From: Galdieria partita
Taxonomy: Eukaryota; Rhodophyta; Bangiophyceae; Galdieriales; Galdieriaceae
NCBI GenBank assembly: GCA_025991245.1
Contig: BQMJ01000034.1
Location: 62,001 to 126,000, forward strand
Length of the DNA stretch: 64,000 nt
Direction of reading: 5' to 3'
Below the pieces are notes generated by a model that worked only from the letters and a program-made list of their open reading frames with translations, was not told the DNA's origin and did not search any database. This document shows positions 44,952 to 56,455 of this stretch, one piece after another. Made by a program: the position numbers and the translations under genes. Each line of letters opens with the position of its first letter. Position 1 is the first letter of the stretch.

Positions 44952-46898
44952 ATGCAGTCCTTGCCATGTAGTTCGTATTCAGACACATCTACCAAATCTA
45001 TTTCTAGTTCTCAAGTTGAATCTTCTACAATGGATTATCCCTTCTATTCCTCTTATCGGAAAGTAAGAAGAAGGTCCAAAGGGTAAGCAGTTCCGATTTT
45101 TCCATGTTGGTTTGATGATGTCACTTATCGATATAGTGGTTGGACATCGGAAGAAGATGAAGAATTGAAAAGGCTGGTTGCCATTTACGGTGCAAGAAAC
45201 TGGAAAAGGATTTCAGAACATTTTACAAACAGAAGTGACGTACAATGTCTTCATCGATGGCAAAAGGTATTGAATCCCGCGTTAAACAAAGGCCCTTGGA
45301 CAGAACAAGAAGACAAGACTATTTGCGACTTTGTCAAGGAACATGGACCCACCAAATGGAGTCACTTGGCAAAATTACTTCCAGGTAGAATAGGAAAGCA
45401 GTGTAGAGAACGTTGGTTCAATCATCTCAATCCAGAAATCAACAAACAACCATGGACACAAGAAGAAGAAGAACGTCTTATCAAGGCACATGCTGTATTA
45501 GGCAATCGTTGGGCTGAATTGGCAAAGCTATTTCCAGGAAGAAACGATAACGCCATTAAGAATCACTGGAACTCCAATCTTCGCAAGTTGAAGACAAAGG
45601 AAAGAGGTCGACAACGAAGAAGAATGGGAACGAACGAAAAGGAACAAAAGGAAGATGCGTTATGCAACAACAACCACTCAGAATCGATAAATTGGACACC
45701 TCAACCACTCCATTACAATACAGTCATAGCCACTTCAACTATCCAAAAGAAGAGTTCTTTTCAATCGGACTCCTTTTATCCTCCTTGCATCAACAATTTG
45801 GCTGAAAAACAAGAAACTTTGGAAGAGATGATTCCTAAACCAGGCACTGCGTTTTCTACTCATCCAGGTTGGAATTCAACAGAAAATGGAGAACAATCGT
45901 CTCCCGTCGTAACGCAAAGTCATCCTTCGAGTCTATTTGAAATGGCATCGCCTAGTAACAAATTGTTCTCACCTTCAGTTCCCGTTCTATCAGATGTGTC
46001 TTCTTATCCAAAGTCAAATGTTGAATATTCTTCATTTCTCTTCTCTCATTCATGTCTTGAGAATAACCATCCATGGTTGGAAACTCCTAATCAAACAACC
46101 AAAGAAGATTCTTCCCATAATGCATCGATATTATTTCATCCAATACAAGATGAATGTGATGAATATTATGCAACTGATACTTTTATGGACGATCATTATT
46201 ACATCAAAGACTCTCCTGTAGAAATGAAAAGACTTTATCCAGATATATCTCCTTCAGCATATTTGATAGGCTCCAGTCCAACATGTAAGAGGAGACCATT
46301 CAAAGATACAGCCTTGGAACGAGTCACAACACCCGAAATGAAGACAGCAACAAATCAGTCGCAACTTCTTCGTGCTCGTTCCTTTGCTGAAATATCCTCT
46401 GAAGATCCCAAGGAAACTATCTCTGCGCGTAGCAACTTGGATGATAACCCCAATCTAGAAAAGACCGAACATATAGCTGTTCGAAAGTTTACTATTGGAG
46501 GTTTGTATTTATCCGATAAGAAATATAATACGCCAAACAAACGAGCGTCTCCATTACAGACAATACCTTGGACTATAGACACTACTAGAACACCTCCGAT
46601 ACTACGAAGAAGAGGAAAGTCAATGCCAACTATTCAGTCTTCCTCAGTAACGCCAATCAAAACTGAAACATTCGATGCGTGGAAAGCTCCCATAAGTGCT
46701 CGTCTAGATTGGCAAAGTACAACTCCAGTAGAATCGACCTCAGGAATTCATCTTGTGAAAGGTACTTTTCGTCACTCGTCACCTTTTCAGTCAAGAACTT
46801 TGAGTCTATTACAAGATAATCTATCGCCCGAACGACTACTTTATGACGTTACAACTATGTTGGATACTCCTCACCGAGAATCATCCTTTTTTGGTTGA
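44952..46898 (+). CDS. Three-repeat MYB (MYB3R/c-Myb type) transcription factor
   Basis: Exon 1 ends at 45082 and a 54-nt intron joins it to 45137-46898. The DNA-binding domain has three repeats with the regular tryptophans: [20 protein letters not shown], then [20 protein letters not shown] with [17 protein letters not shown], then [20 protein letters not shown] with [10 protein letters not shown]. This is the R1R2R3 form that in plants and animals controls G2/M genes, often with the DREAM complex. The remaining 400 residues are Ser/Thr/Pro-rich with many SP and TP sites (for example [28 protein letters not shown]), good CDK targets. The start is the first in-frame ATG (MQSLPCSS); the frame is open upstream, so an earlier exon with the true start is possible. 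Confidence 0.9.
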
Positions 46899-47111
46899 CT
46901 TAGAATGTACAAAGCTTCAACTGTTTTCCATTTTAGAGAAAATGATGCAACACCAAATAAAATTTTATTTCTTTGCAAAAGACACAACTTATCGTTCTCC
47001 ATTGAGAACATGAAAGGTGGTCATCTGCTTTGTTTTCTTGGAAACAATTTCTACTAGTAGACACAACTTGCAGTTGTCTTTTTCATGTTAGGCAACGATC
47101 CATCGAGTGTC

Positions 47112-48536
47112 TTACAACTGCGGGATTCCAGAACCACCTCCCTGAGAAGAACCTCCAAAGTTCAAACCAGATGATGCACTAGTAGCTGTAGATGATGGAA
47201 TGGTAACTATGGTTTGTACTGGAAGAAACGAGCTCGTTGTGGAAGGATTCAAGTTGGGAACTTGTCCAAGTTGTACATTGGGTGAAGTAACGGAAACATT
47301 GCTAGAAGGAACGGTTGGAGCAGAACTATTCGTAACTGCATTGAAAAAGAGTTGCACTACTTGTTCGTTGATCCATCTATACACAAAACACCCATTCATG
47401 AAAAGAAACCTCAACCAGAGTACAAAAACTTACCCTAAATAATGGATACCGTCGGTTGTGGCTTGTTTCGTATCATTAAACGCATTGGCTGTTATGTCAT
47501 ATCCATTCAATACACAAGCTGTATTGTTCAATCCTTTTGTAGCCACTTCATTGATACGTTGGACATCGGTGTTGTTATAAGGCAAATGAATCTTGAGTTG
47601 TTGAGGTGTCAATGCATACGCAGCAATCCAAAAGTATTGGGCACTCTTATCGGAAGAGAAACATTTGCTCAAGTTACTGATGCCTTGAGAGTAACCTGCA
47701 GTAGTCACATTGGCATCCTTCTCGAACAATTCCCATTGACCAGCTATATGAAAATATGCAAGTGAGTAAAAGATATCTTTCAACCGTTATACTTACCATC
47801 CATAATGTTGATATCACAAGATACTGTATCGGGACCACTAGGAAAACTATAATTGGTGCCAGGAGTAAAACCAGAAGGAACTTTCATGGGACATTCAATA
47901 TCCGAAAATTCTGGAGCCCATCGCCAATACAATTTGACAGATAAATTGTCTGATTTATCCACAAGATCGAAGTAATAAGTATCTTGAGGACACTGGGCGA
48001 ATGCTAATGATATCAGGGAATATTGAATTACTCAGCATGACAAAGCAAATCTACTTACGTGCATTGCAAAAGTCATTGCCATTTTTGTTCACTGGAATAG
48101 CACTGGAATGATTGGACAGTATTTCGACCAAGGCATGGTAAAATTGTCGGCTGTTGCCATCGCCTTGGACACAAATTGTCTTGTTCTTAAGAGCATTAAA
48201 AGCAGTTGCGCTATTCATATACAAAGTTTACCCATTGACTCGTTTCAACTGGAACTATACGTACCCTGCAATGTTTGAAACTCCATTGCTCTTAGCTTCA
48301 GAAGACCATGTCCAATTCTTTACTCCACTCCATTTGCCTAATAAAGTAGTGTTGGTAGAATATCCACATATCCAAGGTTGACCCAAAGATGTTCCTATAA
48401 CGGTGAAGTTGGTGGTGAAGTTGGCTAGTCGGGAAATATCATTATTTGCAAAAGCTATATCTTCTACTTGTGTATATGCCAAACAGTTACGAATAATCAA
48501 GAAAGCAACTAGAAAGCGGGAAACCAAATGCATCAT
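47112..48536 (-). CDS. Secreted SGNH/PC-esterase-like glycoprotein, nucleophile replaced
   Basis: At least five exons. The N-terminus (MMHLVSRFLVAFLIIRNCLA) is a signal peptide, and many NxS/T sites (NFTTNFT, NTT, NWT, NHS, NYS, NNT, NSS) mark an extracellular or lumenal protein. Cys pairs are spread through the protein. VQGDGNSRQFYHALVEIL fits block I of the PC-esterase/TBL/CASD1 group, where GDS is usual; here the Ser is Gly. DGIHYLGWINEQVVQ fits the catalytic DxxH block. The C-terminus is a low-complexity Ser/Thr/Gly/Pro tail ending SGIPQL. A role in cell-wall polysaccharide acetylation or binding is an inference. Loss of the Ser may mean a non-enzymatic role. Confidence 0.6.
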
Positions 48537-48808
48537 GAGTACAAGGTCCTTCAAGTGGCTATTCTCTCTCACAAAAAGAAACAAAGGCAAAAGAGATTAG
48601 GCCAATATCGAAGAATTTCAAATGTTGAAAAATGCTGGTTCCTTTTTGACTCAGCATTTTTCTTCTCAAATGCATGCTTAACAAAATTCAAAGAAACCTC
48701 GAATATGCCTGCTGTAGCATTTTTCTTCTCTGCTACAATTCTGCCCAACATGCAATTCAAAGTTTATTCTACTTGCACGGTACAGAGAGCAATACTACTC
48801 ATATGGAT

Positions 48809-50990
48809 TTATGCACGAAAGTCAGGCTGTTCAGTGGTTGCCAATACTCGATGCCACATACGACTGTTTACGTCCACCTATCATACATAAGAAATTGGCT
48901 ATCTGATAAGTACGTGAAATACCTTGATTCTTCCCCTAGAACACAACTCATGCATGGGAATAATGGAATATTGAGTGTTGATGACGCCAATAGTAAAACC
49001 ACTTCAATATTGCCGTTAGAAATCAACCAAAGATCAGAATCACCAACAAACAACACAACTAGCTTACCCTCTACCTGCCATTGCACTATGTACTGCAGAT
49101 TGCGCTAATAAGCCACACATCAAACAATCACTTGCATTGGCAGGAATGCTGCGAATCATATAAGTAGGATCAATATATCTAAATCCCATTGTCAGCACTT
49201 GTTCTCAGAACTGCTTTCTTCTTACTTCAAGGTAACTTCCATTCCTTGTTGATCCGAAAACCAAGAATTGATGCGGTCTTTTAGAAATAAACCAATATCT
49301 GGCATTTTGATATTGCCTAAGGAAAGAACTGTAAACTCAAGAAAATCGTCAACTTTACAACATAATACCCGAAGCATCTCTCTTGGATATATCAACTTCA
49401 TCCTTTAATATATCCATACCAGCACCTTCTGCTACAACAATAACACAATAGCCTTTTCTTTTCAACAAACTCTTCATATATTGCAACAAACCCTAATAAC
49501 ACCAATCATATATAACAGATTGAGTGCCAACAAAATACTTCTTACACAACTTCCTTCTAAAGTAAAGGAAACTTCAGGAATCAAACAAATATCCACGTCA
49601 TGCGAGGCTAAAGTTGCATACATTGCAATATATCCAGAATTTCTACCCATAAGCTTTACCAATCCAATACCTATGGAGTCAAAATTGGTCAAGAAAGAAC
49701 ATTCAGTTCGAAACATTCAGTATTATACCATTTTGTGCACTTCGAGCTTCAACCACTGCACTACGAATGGCTCGTTGTGCTTCTTCAACTGCAGTATCAA
49801 AACCAAAACTCTTATCGATAAGGGCAATATCATTATCAATGGTTTTAGGAATACCAACAACCGATACTTTGAGTTTTCTACGAACCACTTCATCTGCAAT
49901 TGATTAGATTGACTTGTTGAAACAGCATAATCTCTTTCCAAACTCACCATGAATTTTTAGCGCACCACGCTGAGTTCCATCACCACCAATAATATATACT
50001 TGATTAAAATTGTTATCTTCAATAGCATCTACTATCTTTTTCAAATCAAAACCTCCTCTTGAGCTTCCAAGGTAAGAACCTCCTTGATGATGAATACCAG
50101 CAACATTTTTATCCTATCAATAATAATAAACAACAATACAGCTCAAACTATCGTCTCATTACTGTCAAACGAAAATATTCCAATTCCGGAGAATAGAAAC
50201 CACGATAACCAAATGGAACTTTTCAACAGCGAGTTTGAGTTGTTCTCTGAATTGCAAAAGCACATACTTCCATATACTTCTTCAACACCATACAAATGAT
50301 GCAAAGTATTGTAAATTTCACGAACGACACTATTGATACCTGGGCAAAGTCCTCCACATGTCACTATTGCTGCCTATCACGAAATATTGAATATTTTACT
50401 CTTCTAAAAGATTCTTTGGCCATACTTTGACAGACTTGGGATGGAATGATATGGTTTCTCTAGGTCCTATGTAGTATTAGGCTCTTTAGGAACCAGCCAA
50501 CAAACACAAAATTCCAACAATTGTATACCTGCTCGAAGAAATTCTCTTGAAGCCGTGGGTTGAGTCACATGACCAATAATATCTACGAGTACAGTTTCTT
50601 CATCCGACACAAAAGATAGTCCAAGATTGAAACGTTCAGGATTCGACTTGAATGGAGAAGGATAGCTTCCGCAAGGTGCCCACGAACTAATCTATCAAAA
50701 AGTACAATAGAAGTAAATCTGTGAAAATATTGTTCTCGCTTTCCAACCTGTGGGGGTAATACTCTGGAAAGATCCGCAGCTGTTCTTGGCTTCAAGATCT
50801 TGGAATAGTCTTCAAAACGAGGATCATCCAAGTGCGTACGATCAAAAACCTTTCAGAAAATAAACCTTGTGTGTAACAAGTGCAACTGTACTTTGCTCAC
50901 TTTGGGCAACTCGGTTTCACTATCATCTGTATTACCTGTTACCTGAGCAGCTTCAGCCAATTTGGCAATGGCAGACTCGCTCTTTTCCAT
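48809..50990 (-). CDS. PFK: ATP-dependent 6-phosphofructokinase, plant type
   Basis: Commits fructose-6-phosphate to glycolysis. Around ten exons are seen from [16 protein letters not shown] at 50990 to [13 protein letters not shown] before the stop at 48809-48811. Blocks include [63 protein letters not shown] with the catalytic Asp, [38 protein letters not shown] and [11 protein letters not shown]. The Gly in GGDGT (instead of GGDDS) indicates ATP rather than pyrophosphate as donor, as in plant-type PFK. No transit peptide is obvious. The exon joins agree in frame where checked, for example a 45-nt intron before VDVNSRMW. Confidence 0.9.
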
Positions 50991-51064
50991 AATAATGATC
51001 GATTGGATGGATTTGGATATCTCAAATCGCTTTCTTATGTGTTACATTTCATTCCTATTGTGCA

Positions 51065-51247
51065 ATGATGGCTGGAAAAGTGGCATATTTTTTATTTGTA
51101 CAAATTGCATTTGAGATTCCTTTTCATTGTAGAGAATTGAAATTGCAAGCAATGGAAAAGTCAATGCGTTCTAATGATGAATCTCACAAGAGGAACGTTA
51201 CACAGAGTGGCCCGCCACACATAAATTCTGGAAGCCCGCCTCGCTAA
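51065..51247 (+). CDS. Possible small ORF, unknown
   Basis: A 60-codon frame from ATG (MMAGKVAYFLFVQIAFEI) starts 75 bases after the divergent PFK start codon and ends 105 bases before the WD40 gene. Its segment SNDESHKRNVTQSG resembles the ANEKHSKNITQRG stretch of the ER protein RAMP4/SERP1, but no downstream transmembrane segment is found, and a hydrophobic N-terminal stretch may be intron. The likely function is unknown and the gene may not be real. Confidence 0.25.
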   Translation: MMAGKVAYFLFVQIAFEIPFHCRELKLQAMEKSMRSNDESHKRNVTQSGPPHINSGSPPR

Positions 51248-51351
51248 TGTGATTGTTGATTGGATAAGGAGCGAATGGATATAAGCATTCGGATACTCGA
51301 ATATCACGACCGAAGCCAATAGTTTTCGTTATATTTCCATTGCTGTGTTAT

Positions 51352-53206
51352 ATGAAAAAAGACCCCAAGGACCTAACCTTGTACTCACATAGGCAAATTC
51401 GAAGGCATTCGGCGTTGCGAAAGAGTTTATTGCGACATTTAACTCATTCTATTCTCTTGGAAGACCCATTTCCTTTATTGGACAATTCGTATAACCTTGC
51501 TTACATAAGAAAAAGAGCCGCTGAAGACATATTGTGTTCTGCTTTGGAAGACAACACGAATTGGATTGCCGTAGCGTTGGAAGCGAAATCGTGCGACAAG
51601 TATTGTCCCAGTTACCGTTGGCATAAGCAAGGTTTTTGTTTTCCTTTCCATTCGTATGAATCGTATTTAGTATATTGTGCTTGTTTATTGGAGGAATTTT
51701 CCAGTGGACCGTTTGTAATATCGCGTTGTGCTTTACATTCAGAGATATATTTTCGTGTTATTCTTCATCTTTACCGACGTTTCGTATCTCCTTGTATCGA
51801 CAGAAATCCATTTTTCGCTTCACATAAACATTCAGTATCGAAGAGGAACCTAAAAAGATCTTGTATGAAACCGGTTCAATCCTATTTTCAATATATATTG
51901 AATCGAGAAGTAAGTCAAAGCGCACATTGGATACCCTATAAAGGTGCATATGAATGACAATTGATTTGTAGGTATTGGTCAAGAACAGTTTGTATGAACG
52001 AGGCGGTAGTTTGGGAAAGGATTGGGTTTCCATTTGTGCTCCTCACCTTTGTTCTCATATCAGACCTCGCGTCACTTTGCATGATCATGAAGATCTTGTC
52101 GCTTCCTTAAAGTTTCTTCCAGCTCCCTCATCTAGCACGACTATTTTGTGTACTTTTGCATTGGACGATAAAATTCGACTATTTCGAGGCTCTCATTGCA
52201 GTACAATAGTATCTGGACCTCTTCAACAGACTGGAGGGACTGTGATATCTCAAAGTTCAATGAATCGAGTGGGTCAAGTTGCCGCCTGTTCGTTGAGGTC
52301 TGAATTGGATATCTTTGATATGGAAGTAGGAGAACGAGTGGCATCCATGTTTGCTCCTTCATCTTTGATTGTTCCAAAGGGTCGAATCGAATGGTATGCC
52401 ATAACCTCTTCATGGAATGGGTTTATTGCTACTGGAGGTAATTATGGAGTAGCTGCATTATGGGATTCTCGAGTGTCTCAGCCTGTAGAGTTTTTCCAAA
52501 CGAATAAGAAACCAGAAGAACAAAAGATTCGTTCTGTTGCTATAGACCCCACGGAAACTTTATTAGGTGCTGCTTGTGGACGAACTATTTACATTTGGTA
52601 GGACTTATAGGATAAGATATGAAGTTGCATTTTATTGAAAGTATACTTAGGGATATTCGAAATTCTTTTTCGATTCTGAAAACTGTTACTTCATCATTAC
52701 ATTCTCAAGCGCCTATTGACCATATCTTATTTGATCCTTTTCATAGTTTCAAGCTTTATGCAGGATATAGAGATGGAGGCATTCATTGTTTGAATATATT
52801 GAAAGATAAGAAACCTTTGGAGAAAATATTCAAGCAACATGAAGCTCCTATTGTTGCCAATAGACCTGTTTCTGTAAACTTTGATGCATCACCTGATGGT
52901 CGACATCTCTTTGGTTTATCTCGTTTTGGAAAAGTTGCTGTATATGATGTTTTAGGTGATACGCCCTTGAAGACCGTTCGCAATCATTCTTTAGGTGGTA
53001 CAGCACAAAGTCAGCATGTGATAGGCGCTAGTGATTCTTCCTCTTCCACCTATTCTCAAAGGAGGCCTTCTTTTCTGGGTACTTTAGGAGATGAGTCATC
53101 AGAATTTCTTCGAATTGCAACTGCACATAACTTGAATTCAGGAAGCGATATTTTGTTTGCAACAGCGTCAACTTCATTGGATGTGACTCTTTGGGGAATG
53201 AAATGA
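51352..53206 (+). CDS. WD40-repeat beta-propeller protein, unknown function
   Basis: Three exons; the first ends at a GTAAGT after YILNRE, the next starts VLVKNS, and a second intron of about 54 nt falls inside an ...IYIWD repeat end. The product is about 580 residues. The first 195 residues are basic and helical (RQIRRHSALRKSLLRHL). The rest carries degenerate WD repeats: DHEDLVASLKFLPAP, CTFALDDKIRLFRG, GFIATGGNYGVAALWDSR, KIRSVAIDPTETLLGAAC, IDHILFDPFHSFKLYAGYRDGG, SPDGRHLFGLSRFGKVAVYD and the last LFATASTSLDVTLWG. It resembles RAB3GAP-regulatory/DCAF-like propellers only in general form. No partner can be named. The start is the first in-frame ATG (MKKDPKD). Confidence 0.8.
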
Positions 53207-53696
53207 AAATGGAATTGTATGTACAGAGCAACTGTTTGTGCTTTTAGGAATAGTATGAAATTCTATCATTGATAAGCATATTTTGCTGGGTGAATTGCTT
53301 GCCTGATATTCTAATTATGGAAAGTGTTGATATTTTATAGAATTGTACGATATATGAATGAATAAATGAAGTATTTTATTATTCCATGTTTTATATGGAA
53401 ACATAAGGAGATAGAATGAGTATTCACCAATATGAAAAGCATTTCCCATAAGGATTCTTTAGGAAAATGGGTCCTTGTTTGGCTACACTATATTTGTATT
53501 TCATGATTGATAGATAAAAATTTATTTACTGAATAATCATATTCTGAGTTTTTCTAATCCATTTGTTTCTATTTGTGTTGTGTTTTCAAAGTTTGGAAAA
53601 GGAAGAAAAATGAATCGTATCTTTGCGGTGATCGACTGTTTTTCAAAATTTTGGGGATTGTTGGATTGCCAACGTGTGTTGTTATTCTTCCAATAG
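53207..53696. other. AT-rich intergenic stretch, nothing seen
   Basis: 490 bases between two plus-strand genes. It is AT-rich with several TGAAT/AATAA-like runs near 53355-53385, suitable for 3' end formation of the WD40 gene, and otherwise featureless to me. Confidence 0.4.
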
Positions 53697-54158
53697 ATGC
53701 AGTTTCAGACTTCTGATGAACACCCCAACAGTAGCCAGGGTAACTGCTTTCTTCCAACTACTTTGTCAGGTGAATCAGCAGCAAGTTCTGAAACATGCTT
53801 GGAACAGGGATTATTTGGCAGAAATAGCCGTTTGATTCCTCACAGTCCTAGGCTTTTTCGTTTTTGGAGGAGCGGATATACAAGTAGACATGAACTCTTG
53901 TTTTTTCCTAATGATGAGTTGGATGAGTCCTGTGAAGATGAAGGTTCCTGTGATTGGGAAGAGGAATCACAAGTTGAGACTTGGGGAGAAGCAACTCAAA
54001 TAGTGAAAGAAGTTGACAGAGTTTCCGTTTCTCAGGATGATATCCATATTGAAGAGTGTGAGAGTCATCTTTTGGATAGGAGGCATTCTTCGAATGAAGA
54101 ATCTTGTTTGATTCCAGAAGAAAGTTTCTGTGTCAGTAACAAGTTGACAACAGAATAG
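53697..54158 (+). CDS. Acidic orphan protein, unknown
   Basis: A single exon of 153 residues from an ATG at 53697. The N-terminal third is Ser/Thr/Asn-rich, a basic patch RLIPHSPRLFRFWRSGYTSR follows, and the C-terminal half is strongly acidic (DELDESCEDEGSCDWEEES). No domain, signal peptide or membrane segment is seen, and I recognise no family. Cys residues are not in a metal-binding spacing. The composition suggests a disordered regulatory or binding protein. Confidence 0.55.
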   Translation: MQFQTSDEHPNSSQGNCFLPTTLSGESAASSETCLEQGLFGRNSRLIPHSPRLFRFWRSGYTSRHELLFFPNDELDESCEDEGSCDWEEESQVETWGEATQIVKEVDRVSVSQDDIHIEECESHLLDRRHSSNEESCLIPEESFCVSNKLTTE

Positions 54159-54472
54159 ATCCTTTTTATCCATTGAGATGGGATACCTACATACATATAC
54201 ATATGAGGATATCTGTTGATGATGATTGTTGTTAGGTGATACACCGGTTGTGTTTGTGGGTGGGTTGAGACAGTTTGTGAGAAAATGGTTTGTTGTTTGG
54301 TTGTGGGTTTTGGAGGACTTTTTTTTGGGGGGGAAAGACAAGTAAGAAAGAAAGTGGAGGAGATGATTGGATACTATTTCTTTGCTTCTATTTTGTATTT
54401 TCATGAAACGGTTTCTTTGTTTAGTTTTTTCAAAAGATTGGCTTTATAAATTCCATATTTGTTTTGTGTTGG
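54159..54472. other. Convergent 3' gap with G/T-rich tract
   Basis: 314 bases between the acidic orphan (+) and the NSE1 gene (-). The region 54220-54335 is rich in G and T on the plus strand, with a run of T then G near 54320-54335. No gene is seen. Confidence 0.4.
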
Positions 54473-55184
54473 TTAGGAATCATTATTTGATAAGTACCAA
54501 TGAAACACATGAGGAAGTTCCAAAATGGTACGTGGAGATAATCGGATATGGACACGATGTGAAGAGTCGATATGGAGCCAAAGCCTAAAAATAAGTTTCT
54601 CCATGAACATCGCCCAAAAGAAGCAACTGACAACCCTTACCATTGATCTTTGGTCAATTTGTTCAAAGAACTATCCACTTCCATCGGTCTCAGCTTTCTT
54701 TCCAAATTATCCAACAACGAAAGCAACTCACGCTTATCTAAACCCTCTGTCGGGTATTCTTCCTTGTCTATAAAGTAATCAACTACAGTTCTCAAAACAA
54801 GAATATCCGCGTCACTATATTTATTCATCTTTTGCGCCACTACATCGTCTTGAGTGTTGACTATCGACCAATAAAAGGTATCTTCTTCTTGTACCCATAT
54901 ACTATTCAAAGTTAACCCTAACCATTCCAATTTTCTAAAGAAGAGAAATATATCCATCTTTCTAACTGCATAAGCACTTCTTACTCCTTATATTTGGCAA
55001 CTCGGGCTACAAAACTTTCTTGGAGTCTACTCCTCGTCACTCCATTTTCTCCTTGTTGCAACACCCATCTGTTGTACCACTTTAACAAATCATCTTCACA
55101 AACTACTTTATGTTGTATTAGTAATTGTAATAACTTTTTATCTCCATCGGTCCATCTATCCACACCACAACTATCATCATCCAT
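54473..55184 (-). CDS. NSE1: NSE1-like subunit of the SMC5/6 complex, no RING
   Basis: Exons 54985-55184, 54641-54934 and 54473-54584 with introns of 50 and 56 nt give about 201 residues. The winged-helix region reads WLGLTLNSIWVQEEDTFYWS, IVNTQDDVVAQKMNKYSDAD, LVLRTVVDYFIDKE, then KLTKDQWLWLHIDSS and RLSPRTILELPHVFHWYL, matching the order in NSE1 of fungi and animals. NSE1 normally continues into a variant RING that pairs with NSE3. Here the frame stops after LSNNDS, and no Cys/His pattern follows in the next 270 bases. The protein would keep the NSE3-NSE4 interface but not the RING. SMC6 of the same complex is encoded at 17463-20984. Confidence 0.75.
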
Positions 55185-55281
55185 CCTTTTCTCTAAGAAT
55201 CTTTGAAAACATTCTCTTTCAAGTCATTACTATTCTACATCATGACGATGTAAACTATCCACTTTCAACAACAATATATCA

Positions 55282-56400
55282 TTATAAACGATTATCTAAA
55301 TAGTGACGAACAAGTCTCCAAGTGATGCCAATAGCACAAAGCCCAACTCCTGTCCAAGCACAATACCTTCAACTATTCAATATCCAAATACACAGCCATC
55401 GATAAAGAACTTACTTTGCAAACTTGCGAAATTCTGCATACACTCGTTGTTTCTCTTCTTCACTCAACTTTTTTCTAGTCGACTTGGTTGGAGGAGATGA
55501 TGATTGAAACATGGGAATATCAGGTATGACCAGTGAAGGATCTAAACTATTTGCTGCTTTCAATAATAACAATGCTCTCGTAACATCCTGTTGACAACCA
55601 CTTCCATGAAGATACAAAACACCCAAGTTGTACATTGCATAAGGATTTCCATTATCTGCTCCCATTTGCCAAAGTTGCACAGCTTTTTCTAAATTTTGTT
55701 CTATTCCACAGCCTCCTTCACTATATAATAAACCCAAATTGAATAGTAACAACGTTTCCAATGGATAACAACCCAACTCCAAAGCCCTTTGATACCAACG
55801 CAACGCTTCTCGATAGTCCTTATCCATACAAATACCAAAATGATGTAATCGTCCCAAATGAAACGCTGCTATTCCATTTTCCTTTTCTTCAACTCCTTGT
55901 CGATAAGTTTCCACTACTTGTTGTACGTTCTCAGCTGTTACTGGTATACCCAATACATCCTCTTGTCCCAATATGTCCACTCTATTCTCCTTCCTGGAAG
56001 ACAAGTTTTGTAGAAATAATTCCATCTTTTCTTCATCCGTCACATCTTCTACTAGTGTTTCTTGTTGTTTTACTTGAATGTTGGATTCTTCTAAACACAC
56101 TTTATCACTTGTATATTCTAGTTGCTTCCACCAATAGTCTTTAACTTTTTCCAATTCTAGTACTAGAAATTTTCCCTTTTCTGTTTCTTCCAATTGCCAA
56201 GGAACCCAATCTTCTTGACTAGTCACACTATCTAACAAGTGTTTACGAAAGACGACATCCACACCCACACTTATTTCGACAGTTGAAGAGTCAACAGAAA
56301 CAGAAATATCGCGACTTGAAATATGATAAGGAACTTGGACTATAATATTTATAGTATGAATGGTTTGTGACCACTCATAAGAGTAACTTGCCAATTGCAT
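55282..56400 (-). CDS. CS-domain plus SEL1-repeat protein with C-terminal anchor
   Basis: Exon 1 (55415-56400) encodes an N-terminal CS/p23-NudC-like fold (YEWSQTIHTINIIVQVPYH, then EISVGVDVVF, EDWVPWQLEETEKGKFLVLE, DYWWKQL), typical of HSP90-cochaperone-like proteins. Two or three SEL1/TPR-like repeats follow: GIAAFHLGRLHHFGICMDKD, ALRWYQRALELG, LLLFNLGLLYSEGGCG, GNPYAMYNLGVLYLHGSG. A 48-nt intron (55367-55414) adds a short last exon with a hydrophobic segment CAWTGVGLCAIGITW, making a tail-anchored protein. Without the splice it would end at RKFAK. The partner is unknown; a chaperone-linked role at the ER or mitochondrial surface is a guess. Confidence 0.75.
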
Positions 56401-56455
56401 AAAGAACAAAAAGGTTATAGATCACAAAGTCTTTCCATGCCCGACGGACAATCTT

